Source: Isoetes taiwanensis (lineage: Eukaryota; Streptophyta; Lycopodiopsida; Isoetales; Isoetaceae). From it: DNA of 64,000 nt. The notes below the pieces were generated by a model that worked only from the letters and a program-made list of their open reading frames with translations, was not told the DNA's origin and did no database searches. The stretch covers positions 19,292,438 to 19,356,437 of the forward strand of contig JAJEKV010000013.1 of assembly GCA_021234155.1 (NCBI GenBank), written 5' to 3'. How positions within the stretch are numbered: position 1 is the first letter of the stretch; every line of letters begins with the position of its first letter. The translations under genes and the position numbers were made by a program. Below, piece by piece: positions 45,041 to 57,060 of this stretch.

Positions 45041-46179
45041 ACATGGATTATTTAGAAATATACTCAACGACTTTACTCCATATGGAATATTAGGATGTCT
45101 ACAATTTGATACATTTTGAAGACATCTAATCAATTTCCTACAAGGTCAATTCATCATAATATACTTTTCTTCTCCTGTTTTAAGACACAACTCAGAGTTG
45201 ATTCTTTGCCCAATCAGCTATTGGGTGATTGCGGGGCTTATCTTGTCATCCCAAACCTTTAAAGCATATCTAGAGTATGTTTTCTTGAGTAAGAGCTATA
45301 AATCCCTTTCCTCTAAGTCTAAAAAATTCCATATCTACTAATTGTTTAAGCTCCCCTAAGTCTTTCATTTTACACTTTTTCTTTCAGCTGAGGGCCCGTT
45401 CCTTCAGTTACTGGGGGGAAAATGTGGAAGTGGCTCCATGTCAAATATTTGAGAGTGGAGTTTCCTTACCGCTGCCTTTGGGACACTTCTATCAGGCTAT
45501 GATGATTGGGCTGGAAGGCACTATATACAAATAGAACAATAGTCACATAAGCGGTTTGTATGATTGGATTCATCAGTCTAGTGTGGGAAATTCAAATTAT
45601 ATAGCCTTTTCCTATTGATGCACTTTTCAAAATTTGATGTATCAATTGATACACTTCTAAATTTCTTGCATCTCATTGGACGCATTTTGAACATCATTGA
45701 CACAATTTCTTTTAATAAGATGTTGCTTATATTCAGCAATAATTAATATAACAATTTTTGATAAATGGTTAAGACCATATAGTAATAGAATGAAGAGATT
45801 TGGCTAGTAAAAGATAAGAAATCTGTTGGAATATGATTTTTAGAGTCCATCTTTTCAGAATATGTGACACAGATCCGCTATCTAAAATGAACAAAGAAAT
45901 TGACGCAAGAGAAATTGATGTGTATAAGGATTTTGCTATATAATTAAAACATGGTGTAGCTAACAATGTAAACTACTAGGCATTTAAATTTCTTGACACA
46001 CTTTATATTTTATGGTCAACTTAAAGTCTCTTTTGGCAGACCTTATCGAACTAAAATGCCTCCTTTGGCACACACCCCTAGAAAATTGTCTCTTTGACAT
46101 ATTTTTTTGCCATGGACACCTCTTGAATGTCAAATTCCCACACTGCATCAGTCACACCTGTTGAGGGTCTTAGTGGATT
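45041..46179. other. No recognised gene
   Basis: AT-rich. A small palindrome GATGTATCAATTGATACAC lies near 45639. There are no coding motifs or transposon ends. Confidence 0.4.
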
Positions 46180-47035
46180 ACGTCCTTTTATCACGGGATA
46201 ATTAGTGCGGGGCATGTTGGTGTCCCTAAGCTATCTAAAAGCATTCTTAGCATGAACTTTGCGAGTGAAGTCCGCGGTCCCATATCAAATTCCGGATGCT
46301 TGCTTTCTCAGCAATCTCTATATTAGCGCCCTTCAACAGGTCAAGACAACACACTATTAGCACCACATAAATCCCACATTGGAATAAGACTTGCACGCTA
46401 CCTACTTACCCATTTACCTATGAAAAGGCACAGATGGATTGCCACGATTTGCACAGGTGCACATCCTCTTTGTATTAAGATGGGCAGATGGATTGGAGAG
46501 CCACGCCAGGACAAGCTTTGTCAATGCTGCCAAATGGGAGCCATTGAGAATAAATGTCATACCCTTCAGCGTTGTTCCAGCGTATGATCAAATCCGACCA
46601 TCCTATACTGAGTTGATCATACCCTTTATAGCAAGAGTCTTCCCGGCTTCTCAAATCGGTGTTTCTTCTTCGTCTCGGCGGTTTCTTTTCTCTTCCTCTT
46701 GAACTCAACCCCTCCTCCCCCCTCCCCTTTTGATTATGTATAATCAATTAATTCTCTTTCTCTCTCTCTCTCTCTATTTATATTATATTTATTGTTTCAT
46801 ATAGCGCGCATGACCAGCCCTCTTTATTTTGGAGTTTTTTTATCTCATATGTATGTTTTAGTATTTATGTTATGAGGGGATTAGGTTAGCATGCGCTTTT
46901 AAACTGACGCGATATTCATATTTTTTGGGACCGTTGTGTAGTAGATGATGATTGTTCAAAGCCCTTCTTTGAGGGGCTTATCATTAGAGTTTTATTTTCG
47001 AGGCTTCGAAGGCGGGGTTTTTCAATCAGATGATA
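46180..47035 (+). mobile_element. 5'-truncated, AT-decayed copy of LINE-C
   Basis: GGATGCTTGCTTTCTCAGCAA and the following CAGGTCAAGACAACACACTA match 44330-44400 of LINE-C. GGATTGGAGAGCCACGCCAGG...GGGAGCCATTGAG matches 44542-44600. The 3' end has TTTCGAGGC..CGAAGG.GGGGTTTTTCAATC. One frame reads LCQCCQMGAIENKCHTLQRC, a possible terminal zinc knuckle. Many changes are CpG to TpG or CpA. A (TC)n run lies at about 46756-46776. Confidence 0.6.
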
Positions 47036-47267
47036 AAAGCCAGCGAGGTACATTATCCAACATTTCATCATACTTTGTTACGTTAACAACTCCATCGAGG
47101 AGTCATTTTTTAGTTGTATAATTATAATAATTTATAATTAGTTTTGGGTGGCTTTGTAATATCGGCTACCCACTCTCAACTCAATGTAAAACACCTACTC
47201 AATTGAATGAATGGAAAGAGCCTACCTACCAGCCAATGTTGGGGTGTGCATGTATCGTGAGTCCTCA

Positions 47268-47400
47268 TCGAGAATAGTCATAATTGCTCTATTACTTGCT
47301 AATTTAACAACGAGAAGAAAAAGTCTCATCATAATCAATACCTTCTTTTTTGAATAAATCCTTTTGCCACTAATCTGGTTTGAATTATTGTGTAGGTCCA
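47268..47400 (-). pseudogene. Copia reverse transcriptase fragment
   Basis: The minus strand reads TRLVAKGFIQK, then with one shift GIDYDETFSLVVKLASNRAI, the conserved opening of the Ty1/copia reverse transcriptase. No other part of that element is seen near it. Confidence 0.7.
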
Positions 47401-47459
47401 GTTGGTCCTTGTTTGATTCTAGAAATCTACTTGTTTCCAACAACATTTGTGTTAGCATG

Positions 47460-48124
47460 TCTAACTATTTTATACGTCCTTGTACATTCAGAAGAAATAA
47501 AAACAGATGGAGCGAATCTATATTAGACCCGAATGCGTGATCGAGAGTCATGGCTGAAGCTATGATTGAGATCGAATCAAAAACTTGGCAGCTCGGTTTT
47601 ATTGTAGAAAGCTGCGGTGAACTCCGAGGCTACATTGTAAAGCACGGAGAGCAATTCAATGAAGTAGCGAATTGGGTCTTTGAAAAGGATATCGATTACG
47701 CAAGCTAGAGTTATCGATTGAATTGAAACTTAGTAGAAGCCTTCGATTTGGCGGCATGAACCTGCTATGGTGATCCAGAAGGCGGGTCTTCGGTGATCCG
47801 GATTATGCTACTATGCGGTAGTGGGTTGCTTACTCGAGGGGAAAACTTTTAATGCGGATGTTGTTCGCTCAAAGGGAACTTCTTGAGGGGATCAATCATC
47901 TGCGGTGTGAAGAACACCGGTTGAGGGCAGCACCATATTGATCAACGAGGGAGGATCTGGGATCCGTGGTGTGGGCGGTTGATCGGGGTATCCCAAGCGG
48001 TGTGGCGTTCCAATATAATATCGCCCAAAAATCGTATATTATGTGCCCGCGTCAGCGTACTTTGTCATTATGATAAGTACTAGCTCGACGTATAGGGTTG
48101 CACCTAGGGGGCAGCATCGTAAGT
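47460..48124. other. No recognised gene
   Basis: Moderately GC-rich and without a clear frame. It could be the end of an older LTR element to which the LTR at 48125 belongs, but no polymerase motifs were found. Confidence 0.35.
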
Positions 48125-49470
48125 TGTGCATGTTTAATAAACATATGCAACTATAAACCCCATGGACCCCATTGCCAAATGGCTAAACCCCATTTGGCCA
48201 ATGTCTAACCTAACCCTAAGGGTTTCTATATAAGGGCTTTCCCCTTAAACCCTAAACCTTTTATTCTTTTTGCATTTAGGGTTTCCTTGAGCTTCCTTCC
48301 TTCTTTCGCATTGAGGGGTTTATTTGGGCCATTCGGCCAAACCGGGACTCGAATTCGCATTGCCGGGCTACGAAAAGCAGCCCTGCACTGTGGATCTTGA
48401 CGCCGGCCGGTCTTCGGCGGGATCGAAGCATGGATGCATTTGAGGATCCCGAACAAGCCGTAGCTAGGTAAATGGTCATTCTGTTGTGCAAAGTCGCCTT
48501 TTAGCTTGGCAATGAGCTGGGTTAGCATGTTAGTTCGACTTTAGAGGCCTTATAGACCCGAGATCATAAGCTCTAACAAATGAACCTAACTTTGGATGTT
48601 TAGGTAGGTAGATTAGATGTTATTCTTCATTTTAGGTTACGTGATGATATTGGTATTTCACTCTGTGACCTCCATGTATTGGGAAGGGGTAGAGGCCTAA
48701 AGCACGTGTAGCATATGATCCTAGTTAGCTATTAGTTCCCAATTACATGCGGCACGTTGGGAGCCCTCCCGGGTTGTGAGTGGAGGCTAGGCCCAGAGAA
48801 CAAGGGGGTACTTGTCCCAACACGAAGCGATCCCTACGGTGTGTAAAGCCTACCCGAGGGATCCACTGTGAGCTAGGCTTAATGGCTTGCCACTGCGTGT
48901 GGACAAGACATGAGCTCGACACCCGTGGAGTGATGCGTCACTCTCCATTGGGTTCAAAGTCGAATAAAGGCGGGTGGCCCTCTAGCCACCCTGTGTTGGG
49001 CATGGCGACCTCACGAAGGGAGGTGACTCTCCTCTGCCTCATCGGGGGGAGATGCAACTTCGATGGTAGCCTTCTTGGCTATGTGCGGGGGCTACGGTCA
49101 GTCCCAACACTTTTCAACCTACTCTACAAAGTGTATTGTGGGGAGGGGCGGATGGAGTGGACTACCCAACAACCATGTTCTTATGACCAAATCCATTTGC
49201 CATAAATTGCATGCGCAATGACGGAGGCCCAAGCCGTCGATTGGAACCCCTTGAGTGAGGCGAGCCACGGGTAGGATTTCCCTTCTTGTTATTGTTATTA
49301 TTGATCTTTGTTGTATATGTGATGATTATGATGTGTTCACCCCGAGGGTGTGTGGCGTTCGGCCACGATATATGGTCCGGGGCGTATCTTGTCTTCTGCA
49401 TCGTCGCGTACCGCCATCATCGATTGACATGTGCGGCGGGGCGTAGCTAAGCAGTAAGCGCCCTAGGGGC
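48125..49470 (+). repeat. Gypsy-type LTR, first of two adjacent copies
   Basis: A diverged direct copy of 49482-50854. Shared blocks include the CTAACCCTAAGGGTTT/TATATAAGG promoter-like region (48212-48240), GTGGCCCTCTAG.CACC, CTTTTCAACCTACTCT.CAAA and GGATGGAGTGGACTACC. It is truncated at its right end where the second LTR starts. The CCCTAAACC words here are not a telomere. Confidence 0.6.
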
Positions 49471-49481
49471 AACTTGCAGAA

Positions 49482-50854
49482 TGTAACACATTTATACATG
49501 TGTGCAATTAACCCACTTAAATAATAAGTGGGCATCTCGGGTCATTGGAAACCCTAACCCTAACTTATAGCCTATGTAAGGCATTCAAACCCTAACTTTC
49601 CATTTCGTCCCACGACCTTCTAGAGCTCGTTTAGCTTGCTCCAAGAGCCAATCTCGACTCACGGAGTGCAATGCGAAAGTAGCCTAGCTCATCAGCTTTC
49701 CCTTGGGACTTCATCTTCAAGCGGGTTACAGGCATGGATGCATTGAGGCGGGAGGAGCAAGCCCGGGGATCATGTATTTTGCCAATTCAATAGTCTAATG
49801 CCTCCCGGGCATAGTGTAAGTAGGTTTAGCCTATTGAATTGCCCCATAACCATCTAGACCTCTAGATACCAAGCCATAACTAAAGAACCTAACCGTGATT
49901 TAGATTAAATCTTATTCTTTAGTTCTTCTATGATATGTATGTGATGATGATCTCTGTGGAATCATTGTATTGTGAAGGGGGGGGTAGAGGCCCTAAAAGC
50001 CTCGTAGTTGATGCTCCTAGCTAGTCCTCTTTTAATGCACTATTAAATTAGGCTGTGTACAAAGAGCCACACGGTTGTGGGTGGAGGGGGCGGAACAAGC
50101 TACAAGGAGGTTCATGTCTGGCTCATGATCATGTCCCTCGGTAGTAAAAAGCCTATAGGGGACTTCTGGTGCACTAGACCTAATGCTACGCCCTTTGCGT
50201 GCGGGCTTTGCATGGGTTCGACACTCTTGGGGTGGTGTACACCTTCCATGGAGTTTAGTAGAATGCAGGCAAAGTGGCCCTCTAGTCACCATGACATGCT
50301 AGCCTCACGGTGGGAGCAATCCCTACTGCCCCATCCGGGCGGGAGATACAACCGGGGGGTAGCCCCCTCGGCTATGCATCCGTGGGCCTCTGGTCGAGGT
50401 CCCAAGACTTTTCAACCTACTCTGCAAAGTGTGCAGGGAGGCGGATGGAGTGGACTACCTAAGCCATGTTCTTATGCCAGTCAAATCCAATTGCCATGAA
50501 TTCTGTCTGTAATGACTTCTGGAGGCCCAAGCCATCAGTCATCCCCCTTGAGTCTGAGCCTTGGGTAGGATCTCCATATGTGATATACTGATCTCGGTCT
50601 ATGCAGATATGTGGTGAGCCATCCTTTGATATGGTCATGTGATGTTGATGTATGCATACTTACATGTATGTTACGCTTCCGCAGCTAGGTAAGCCCTGAG
50701 GGAGACAGGGTAAATGACCTCTTCATTCATCCCACTAGATCTCATCAAGGTTGCAGTGATACGTGGAGGGCCTTGTATCAGCTGGAGCTGGTATGGGGGA
50801 TGAACTCCTGTTTGTATACGGTGAGTACACCGTATATGAGTAGGGGACGTCACA
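49482..50854 (+). repeat. Gypsy-type 5' LTR, second copy
   Basis: Starts TGTAACACATTTATAC and ends GGGGACGTCACA, directly followed by a primer-binding site, so it is the 5' LTR of the element to its right. Length 1373. Confidence 0.7.
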
Positions 50855-50855
50855 A

Positions 50856-50867
50856 TGGTATCAGAGC
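50856..50867 (+). promoter_or_regulatory. Primer-binding site (initiator tRNA-Met)
   Basis: TGGTATCAGAGC one base after the LTR end, a perfect match to the standard initiator-Met primer-binding site. Confidence 0.9.
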
Positions 50868-51044
50868 AATGTTCTTGGAGACCAAGAGCAAAGCACTGGC
50901 CATGCTCCCAGTAGTACTAAGTAGAATTCTCAAACCTCGAAAAAGTGGGAAAATTTTTTTTCTCATTTTTTATAGTTATGCTAAGCTAGTAACAGTTGAA
51001 CTCAAACTAAAAAGTTGAACTAAATTTTGACCAAGTGTGGAAAT

Positions 51045-51324
51045 TGCTCATGGTATGCGCCAGAGCATCGACCTAAATTTTAGGTCAGGCCCCAGGCGCA
51101 CACCCTAAGTAACTCTACCATAATCACCTTCAAACTTGATGAATTTGAACAAGATAATATGCTAGATCGAATCTTCAGGTAAGGTTTAGCTAGGTTTGTA
51201 TATCACACCCCTAGGAATATGTTTAGAAATACATATTTTTAGTCAAAATTGTAAAAGTACTCATGGAATGCACCAGAGCCTTGATCTAAATATTAGATCA
51301 ACCCTACCAAGCACACCATGAGGT
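51045..51324 (+). repeat. Hairpin repeats 1 and 2 in the gypsy leader
   Basis: Two units, at 51045-51112 and 51258-51324, each have a central palindrome (GACCTAAATTTTAGGTC at 51070-51086; TGATCTAAATATTAGATCA at 51282-51300). Outer arms around it pair loosely (CTCATGGTATGCGCC with GCGCACACC). Centres are 212 bases apart. A TATAAATA at 51431 follows. Confidence 0.75.
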
Positions 51325-51430
51325 AATTTTTATAGAAAACTCTAAAAAGTAAGTACATGTTTTAAGTTAATATGTGCCTTGACTCATGAAAATGAGCAAC
51401 TTTGAATTTGACCTAAAAATTTGACCAAAC

Positions 51431-51438
51431 TATAAATA
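51431..51438 (+). promoter_or_regulatory. TATA box, promoter block 1
   Basis: TATAAATAGACCC, downstream of hairpin units 1 and 2. The same TATAAATAGACCC recurs at 53279. Confidence 0.5.
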
Positions 51439-52816
51439 GACCCAAATCCTTCTCATTTGTAGACTTTACGCTTAGAAGTTAGCTCCGCGACTTTGGTGAT
51501 TTTTTAGCGAACTCGATCGACTTGAAGTAAAACATGGCGTGCACAAGCGGTACGCACACAAATATCGACTAAGCGAACATAGCCCAAAACGGAGGAGGAT
51601 TCGGCGAATGCCGGGAGCGACTTCTTGAGGAGAGACCCTCTTCCATCATGAGAGGAGTACACGTCCGAGTCATAGGAAAAGGAGTCGAGGAAAGAATCAC
51701 TAGACGAGGCTGGCCCGGCATCATCAACCCGGTAACAGGCGAAAAAGCGGAACATTGACTCGAGGGTTCAATGGGCGAAAAACCAGCAGTATCTGAGGAA
51801 TTGAGGAGGAAATAAAATCGTGAGAGGGCGTATCAGAAAAATGCTGCTAACGTAAACACCGGAACCCACCTGATGGTGAAGAAACGAGGTCCGATTCGAA
51901 TATGAAAAGGCTTAAGTCACAACGCTTTGGCCAAGAAGAAAACCGAAGAAAAGAAAATCCAGAAGAACAGAGGCTGAGAGAAGAAGAAACTCAAGGCAAA
52001 GGGCAAGGAGCCCAAGAGGAAACTCAAGAAGACCCCAATGATCAAGATCGCCACCGTAAGGAACCACAAACTCGCATTCTCAGCCCCCATCCTCCTCCCG
52101 AATTTAATTGGATGACGAAGCACACATCCCTTCCCCAGAGGGAGACCAAGAAGTAGGGGAGAGTCCTCAAAACCGGGCCGTACGAGGATAGGGTACCCCC
52201 ACCCTACCCCACGCGGGAGAAGGACAAAGATCCAAAGAAGCGACCCGACCGCCTCGGGTCGTGACGTGTGGGTGACCATCTCTCGTGGTCTAATGTAAGA
52301 AATTGAAGGCCTATAAGGAATATATGAAGAAGTGGGAGGCCCACAACCCCTCCTACTACTGTGCCAATAAGATAACTTATGTCGAAGGAGGACGGCCATC
52401 AAAGAAGAAGACCCTCAAAGCCACCTCGAGGAGAAACCCATTCAACCAAAAGCGGTGCAAGAAAGTCCGGGATGAAGCATGCCGCTAGCGGTTAGAGATC
52501 GGCATTTTCGAGAGAATTTACGAGCCTTCTCATCCCCAGAGCACCGTTTGCCGGACTTCGTCAAAGGAGGTCGTACAAGAGTTCGACCACAGCATGAGAG
52601 TCGCGAAAAAAAATCTTTGTTAGCCTTATAAGGGACATGCACTTGGCAAGTTCTATTAAAGGGGAACGCTAAATTTTGTAAATAATAAATTTTGGAAATA
52701 AGAAAGTTTTGTAGAGTAAATTCTAAGTGCATAAATGTTGTTAATCAGGTTAAATTAGCAGTATTTGCTTTTTTGTTTTAGTTAAAATGGACATCATATG
52801 GTCAAGGAGTGAGAAG

Positions 52817-53094
52817 TTACTCACGGTATGCGCCAGAGCATCGACCTAAAATTTAGGTCAGGGCCAATAACTGCGTGAGTATTTCACATCAAAAAGTGTC
52901 CTAAACATCTCCAAACTGGGCAAGTAAGGAGTCAATCTTGCATATCTCGATGAGACCATCATGTTTTGATCCTTAGTTCATCCTGTTTAGATAAGTTTTG
53001 ACCAAATAGGGCCAACTTACTCACGGTATACGCCAGGACCTCGACCTAAATTTTAGGTCAGCCTTCTAGCGCACACTGTGAGTATTTTCAGCAT
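52817..53094 (+). repeat. Hairpin repeats 3 and 4 in the gypsy leader
   Basis: Units at 52817-52884 and 53016-53094 have central palindromes GACCTAAAATTTAGGTC (52843-52859) and GACCTAAATTTTAGGTC (53043-53059), 200 bases apart. Outer arms TTACTCACGGTATACGCC and GCGCACACTGTGAGTA pair well in unit 4. A TATAAATA at 53279 follows, mirroring the layout of units 1 and 2. Confidence 0.75.
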
Positions 53095-53278
53095 TATCTC
53101 TTTCATGCTACCTCCAATTGACCTCAAATTTGTTGCAATAGGTTCATTAGATAGTCTTATTCATGCTCAAATCCTCAAATTAGCCTTCAAATCCTCATTT
53201 TGACCTTAAAATAGGTGAGATTTGCCAAACCCAAAAATTTTCCAAGTTTTCCAAAAATTAGGGTTTTTCCCTTTTTCC

Positions 53279-53286
53279 TATAAATA
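53279..53286 (+). promoter_or_regulatory. TATA box, promoter block 2
   Basis: TATAAATAGACCC, downstream of hairpin units 3 and 4. About 120 bases before the ATG at 53408 that opens a 24-codon frame (MATIDFRRWYNASAHVAEAD). Confidence 0.5.
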
Positions 53287-55587
53287 GACCCCCATTTCTC
53301 ACTTAGCATCTTACAGGTTTGCTCCCACCTTTTAGGCAATTTTCCAAACCCCTTAGATGCTTCAAGAGCTGTTTGTTAGTCTCATTCAGTCAAGATCAAT
53401 GGCAACTATAGATTTCAGGCGATGGTACAACGCCAGTGCTCATGTGGCTGAGGCTGATATCAATGTCATTTTTGAAGTTTTCTAGAAGGAGATAGACATC
53501 CAAGCCACCTTGCAGGGCAACCCCATCCTATATGGAAGTCATGGTGAAGTTCCAAGCTAGGGTAGGACCATCCTTAGTACTGACTTCCCCTTAATGCAGG
53601 ATATTTTGTTCCTAAGCAATCCCTCAAGCGGCCTTGGGTGATGTCCAGAACATTGCCAAGTGGCACGAACAACAAAGTTGCTAGGTTGCCAGATTACATG
53701 GTCATGACAGTTAATAGGGCCAAACATTTCTCCTATACCGCTGCCATAGCCATCTTCCTCTCTCACCGTGCCCAGAACCCAATCGGGGAACCCTCCATCC
53801 CGATGCCATGGATGTGGATCCCTTAGCCTCTTTAGCAGAAGGTCAGCTCCTCTTGCAATATCCAAGAGGAGCAAGGAGGAAGAAGCGAAAGGCAGAAAGG
53901 GCTTCGAGGCAACGAAGACTTCACGTCGAGGGAGTTCAACCGGACCCGGGGCGGCAACAAGTGGTTGACCCGGGACCTGCAGACCCCGGGATGGCTCCCC
54001 CCACCGGGCTAGGTATCACAAGCCTAGCCCCCATCATCATCAACGACCAAAGAGTATGCTCTGGTGACATTCGGAACCTCCCCAGAATGGAGGAAACCCG
54101 GGGGGATGCAGTAGCGCTGACAGTTCTTTGCACCTTAGCGGCAACAATCGGATCTGGGCGACTTCATCGATCGGGAGGCTTGACTTCCCAATCAATGTAA
54201 GAGAAAGCGAGCACACCTACGCCGAGTCGACTTGGATATTGAGCATATAGCGACATCGAGGCGATTGATGGCGGGACTGCCTTGGAAAGAAGAATTCACG
54301 CCATCCAAAACGGATGGGGATCCATGCCAAGACCACAAGTATTTTGATGCCAGCTTCGTCGACACCGGCTTCCGCGGGTGTCCATAGAAAAGGTGAGATC
54401 AACGGCGACAGGCCTCGTGATCAACAATAAGAGACCCGAGACTTGACTCCGAGGTGCATGTGGATGAATATAGGGAAGACATAGGGCTAGTACCGGACCG
54501 GACGAAGAATCAACAAAATGGCGGGCGGGGACAAGTCTCTAAGGTATTACCTTTCCTCGCTATTGGACTGGGAGAATAGTGGTCATCCATAAATTCAGCC
54601 CAAGGGGCCGAAGAAGGAGTATTCATGCTCATCGCACTCTCGGGCTTTGGTAGACATGCTGGTGATTCCAAAGGTTGACCATGTCATCATAGTCAAAGAG
54701 AATGGTGGCACTTGATATCTTAAACTTCGCGGTACCCCTACCGACGGCGGGGAAGACTAGCGATAACAGCGACCTACCCATCCCAATAGCCGCAGAGTGG
54801 AAGAATTGGTGACATCCTTGCAGGGCAGAACACCAACGAACATCCTCAGGAACTTGGGATGCTCGGTAGGAACGCCCAGGTCACAGAAGTTCCTTGAGGA
54901 TAACCCATCTATCCCGCCAGGAGATTCCAAGAATAGTTACTCTTGATCCCGAAGCATTCTAACTAAAAGTTTTCTATATACATATAAATACATTTTGTTC
55001 GGCATTCTAATTTGCTTCCACAACTATATCGGCAAACACATATAATGCAATGAAAACAAATAAAGCTAACCATAAGGCTACGATCTACTTGTGTATATGA
55101 CTAGAGGTCCAAAACGGTTGAGCAAGACCAGACGAGTCCATAGAGATGAAGAGACTCCCCGCCGACAAACACATTGCAAGGAACTGTATGAAGAATTGGC
55201 CCCATGACTCCGAGGAGGAGATGTCGCCAGATGAGGTGGGACCTTCAAGAGATAAAAGGCCTTACTTGGCGGTATAGCGTGGTGACCCGAGACTACAACG
55301 TCCGGTTGCCACAAGCACCACCTCCAAAGGCGGAAAAGGATAAGAAAAAGGAAGCAAGAGAAGGAGGTCCCCTAGCACCGGACTCCTCAGAGCCAAGCTC
55401 TTCGATTCGGACCGACCTCGAGAAGAGGTGGAAGAGGTGCAAAACCGTACAAGGACCGGGATACTAAAAGAAAGTAGATTCTCGCAGACTTGAAGCAATG
55501 TGTGGAAGGCAAGAAAGCTCGAAAGTAATTTCGTGGTGATAGTCGGTATGCATGGAGGCAGAGGCCCGGCGGACGAGATGAGGGAAT

Positions 55588-55960
55588 ATGGGAATGCATA
55601 CTGATGAAGGACAAAGACAACGGGCAGTGGCAACAACCAACCTTAAAGGAGCAGCTAGAATTTGGTGGAAGGGCTATGCCAAGGCCCATGGACTAGCGAG
55701 TGGATGGTCTGCAGATTCAAGAAATTCTCAAAAAGGCATTCAAAGCCACTATGTGCCAAGGGAGCACAAATGCCACATGATGCAAAGAATTTACTCCGGC
55801 CAGAGCAGGGGCAACAAGCAGTCGCAAATACACGAGGAGTTCATGAGATCAGAGACTTTATGTCTTGCGGAAAGTGAACGCCATGCACCGAAGGTACATC
55901 GAGGGATTAAAACAAGAAATAAGGAAGTCGGTAAGAGCAATTAATCCTCTAATCCGTAGA
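55588..55960 (+). pseudogene. Gypsy Gag (capsid) region
   Basis: ATTNLKGAARIWWKGYAKAH, then in overlapping frames SHYVPREHKCHMMQRIYS and HEIRDFMSCGK. This matches the capsid region of plant Ty3/gypsy Gag (the 'A..WW......F...F...YFP' pattern). Several frameshifts. Confidence 0.65.
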
Positions 55961-57060
55961 CGTGGTTTAAATCGAAAAGCGGTCCCGCAAGGCGATCCGG
56001 CCCCGCAACGGGGTACAAAATAAAGAAGACTACCGTGATAAGGGCAAAGCAACGGGGAAGTTATAGCCCTAGAACAACTAGTCCGACTGCAAATGCCCCA
56101 TACACCGGCTATGGGAAGCAAAGACGAAAAGAAACAGTATCCTTCAAGGATAAGCCGCCAAAGAAGGGTCAAACTATTCGAAAGCTTGCGGTGATCCTTT
56201 TGCAAGCAAATACCTAAGGAGAAGAGGCAAGAGTGCATCGAGAAACAACTCGTCGTGCTTCCGGCCAGAGCCATTGTAACAAGAACCGCCCTCTTTGTCA
56301 TGAATGCGGCATTAGCAGAGATGGGTGGATGGGAGACTCCTCGACGACGACGGGCATGGAAGCACGCGACTTTATTCGTGGTGAGTGTCACATCTTTGCC
56401 GCCATAGATTGAGCGGAAGAAATGTCGAAGATCGGGTAATCTCCCGAAGAGGGAAGGCCAAGGCCAAGTCTTTTTATAGTCACGATAGATCGAGGGGAGC
56501 ACCCACAATTTTCGTCTCCAAGAATGGTCGAGATGTTGAAGCTCAAAGCCATTGAAGTCCAAAGCCGAACCCCGGGTGTTGCCAAAGCGGGGCAATGAGA
56601 CACAAAGGCAGCAAGAGGATAAATTTTGACATCGACCGCCCGGGGATCAACATCCAAATGGGGCGAAAGTGATGAACATGGAGGAAGTATGATTTGATCA
56701 TCGGCGTGGAGTACCCCGCTCGCAAACAAAGACCATCATCGACCTTGGAAACCGTAAAGTGACCTTGGCGGCCAACGGCAAGATCATAGAGATTGCGGTA
56801 AGGAAGTTGCTCCCTATCATGCAATGCATGTCTAGTAAGGACAAACTTAGGGGCGACGGATGCAAATAAAATTACCCACGAGTGCAAAGCTGATACGGGG
56901 AAGAGCGGGTAGTAGCTTTATGACTCTCGAGAAGATGGGGAAGGAAGTTCGACTAGACACGGATCATCGAGCCTCCAATACGTGTTCCGCTAAACCACAT
57001 CTCAAACCGAGGCGGTGAAGGTGGATGGAGTTTCTCGAAGAATCTGATTTTGTTATAGTT

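Larger units (their letters stand above)
50868..57060 (+). mobile_element. Ty3/gypsy element internal region (decayed)
   Basis: Leader with hairpin repeats (51045-53094), a first charged region (51880-52500), an ATG-led stretch from 53408, Gag (about 55600-55960), a possible zinc knuckle (LCHECGISRDG near 56294), and a protease/RT entry region (about 56630-56800, LIIGVEYP and VTLAANGKII). No reverse transcriptase core is left before the AT-rich block at 57100. The integrase relic at 60270 may belong to it. The 3' LTR is not in the window. Confidence 0.6.

Noticed and set aside
39830-45050. Target-site duplication of the GC-rich LINE (CCTTCATG versus CCTTTACATG)
   Set aside because: The match is imperfect and overlaps the CCTT tail, so it is not evidence of a real duplication.
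49551-49610. CCCTAACCCTAA-like words as an interstitial telomere
   Set aside because: Only two or three units, and the same region of the neighbouring LTR has diverged versions, so they are part of the LTR.
56035-56320. Second clear Gag zinc knuckle in the gypsy element
   Set aside because: Only LCHECGISRDG is visible; the His and final Cys cannot be placed without assuming frameshifts.
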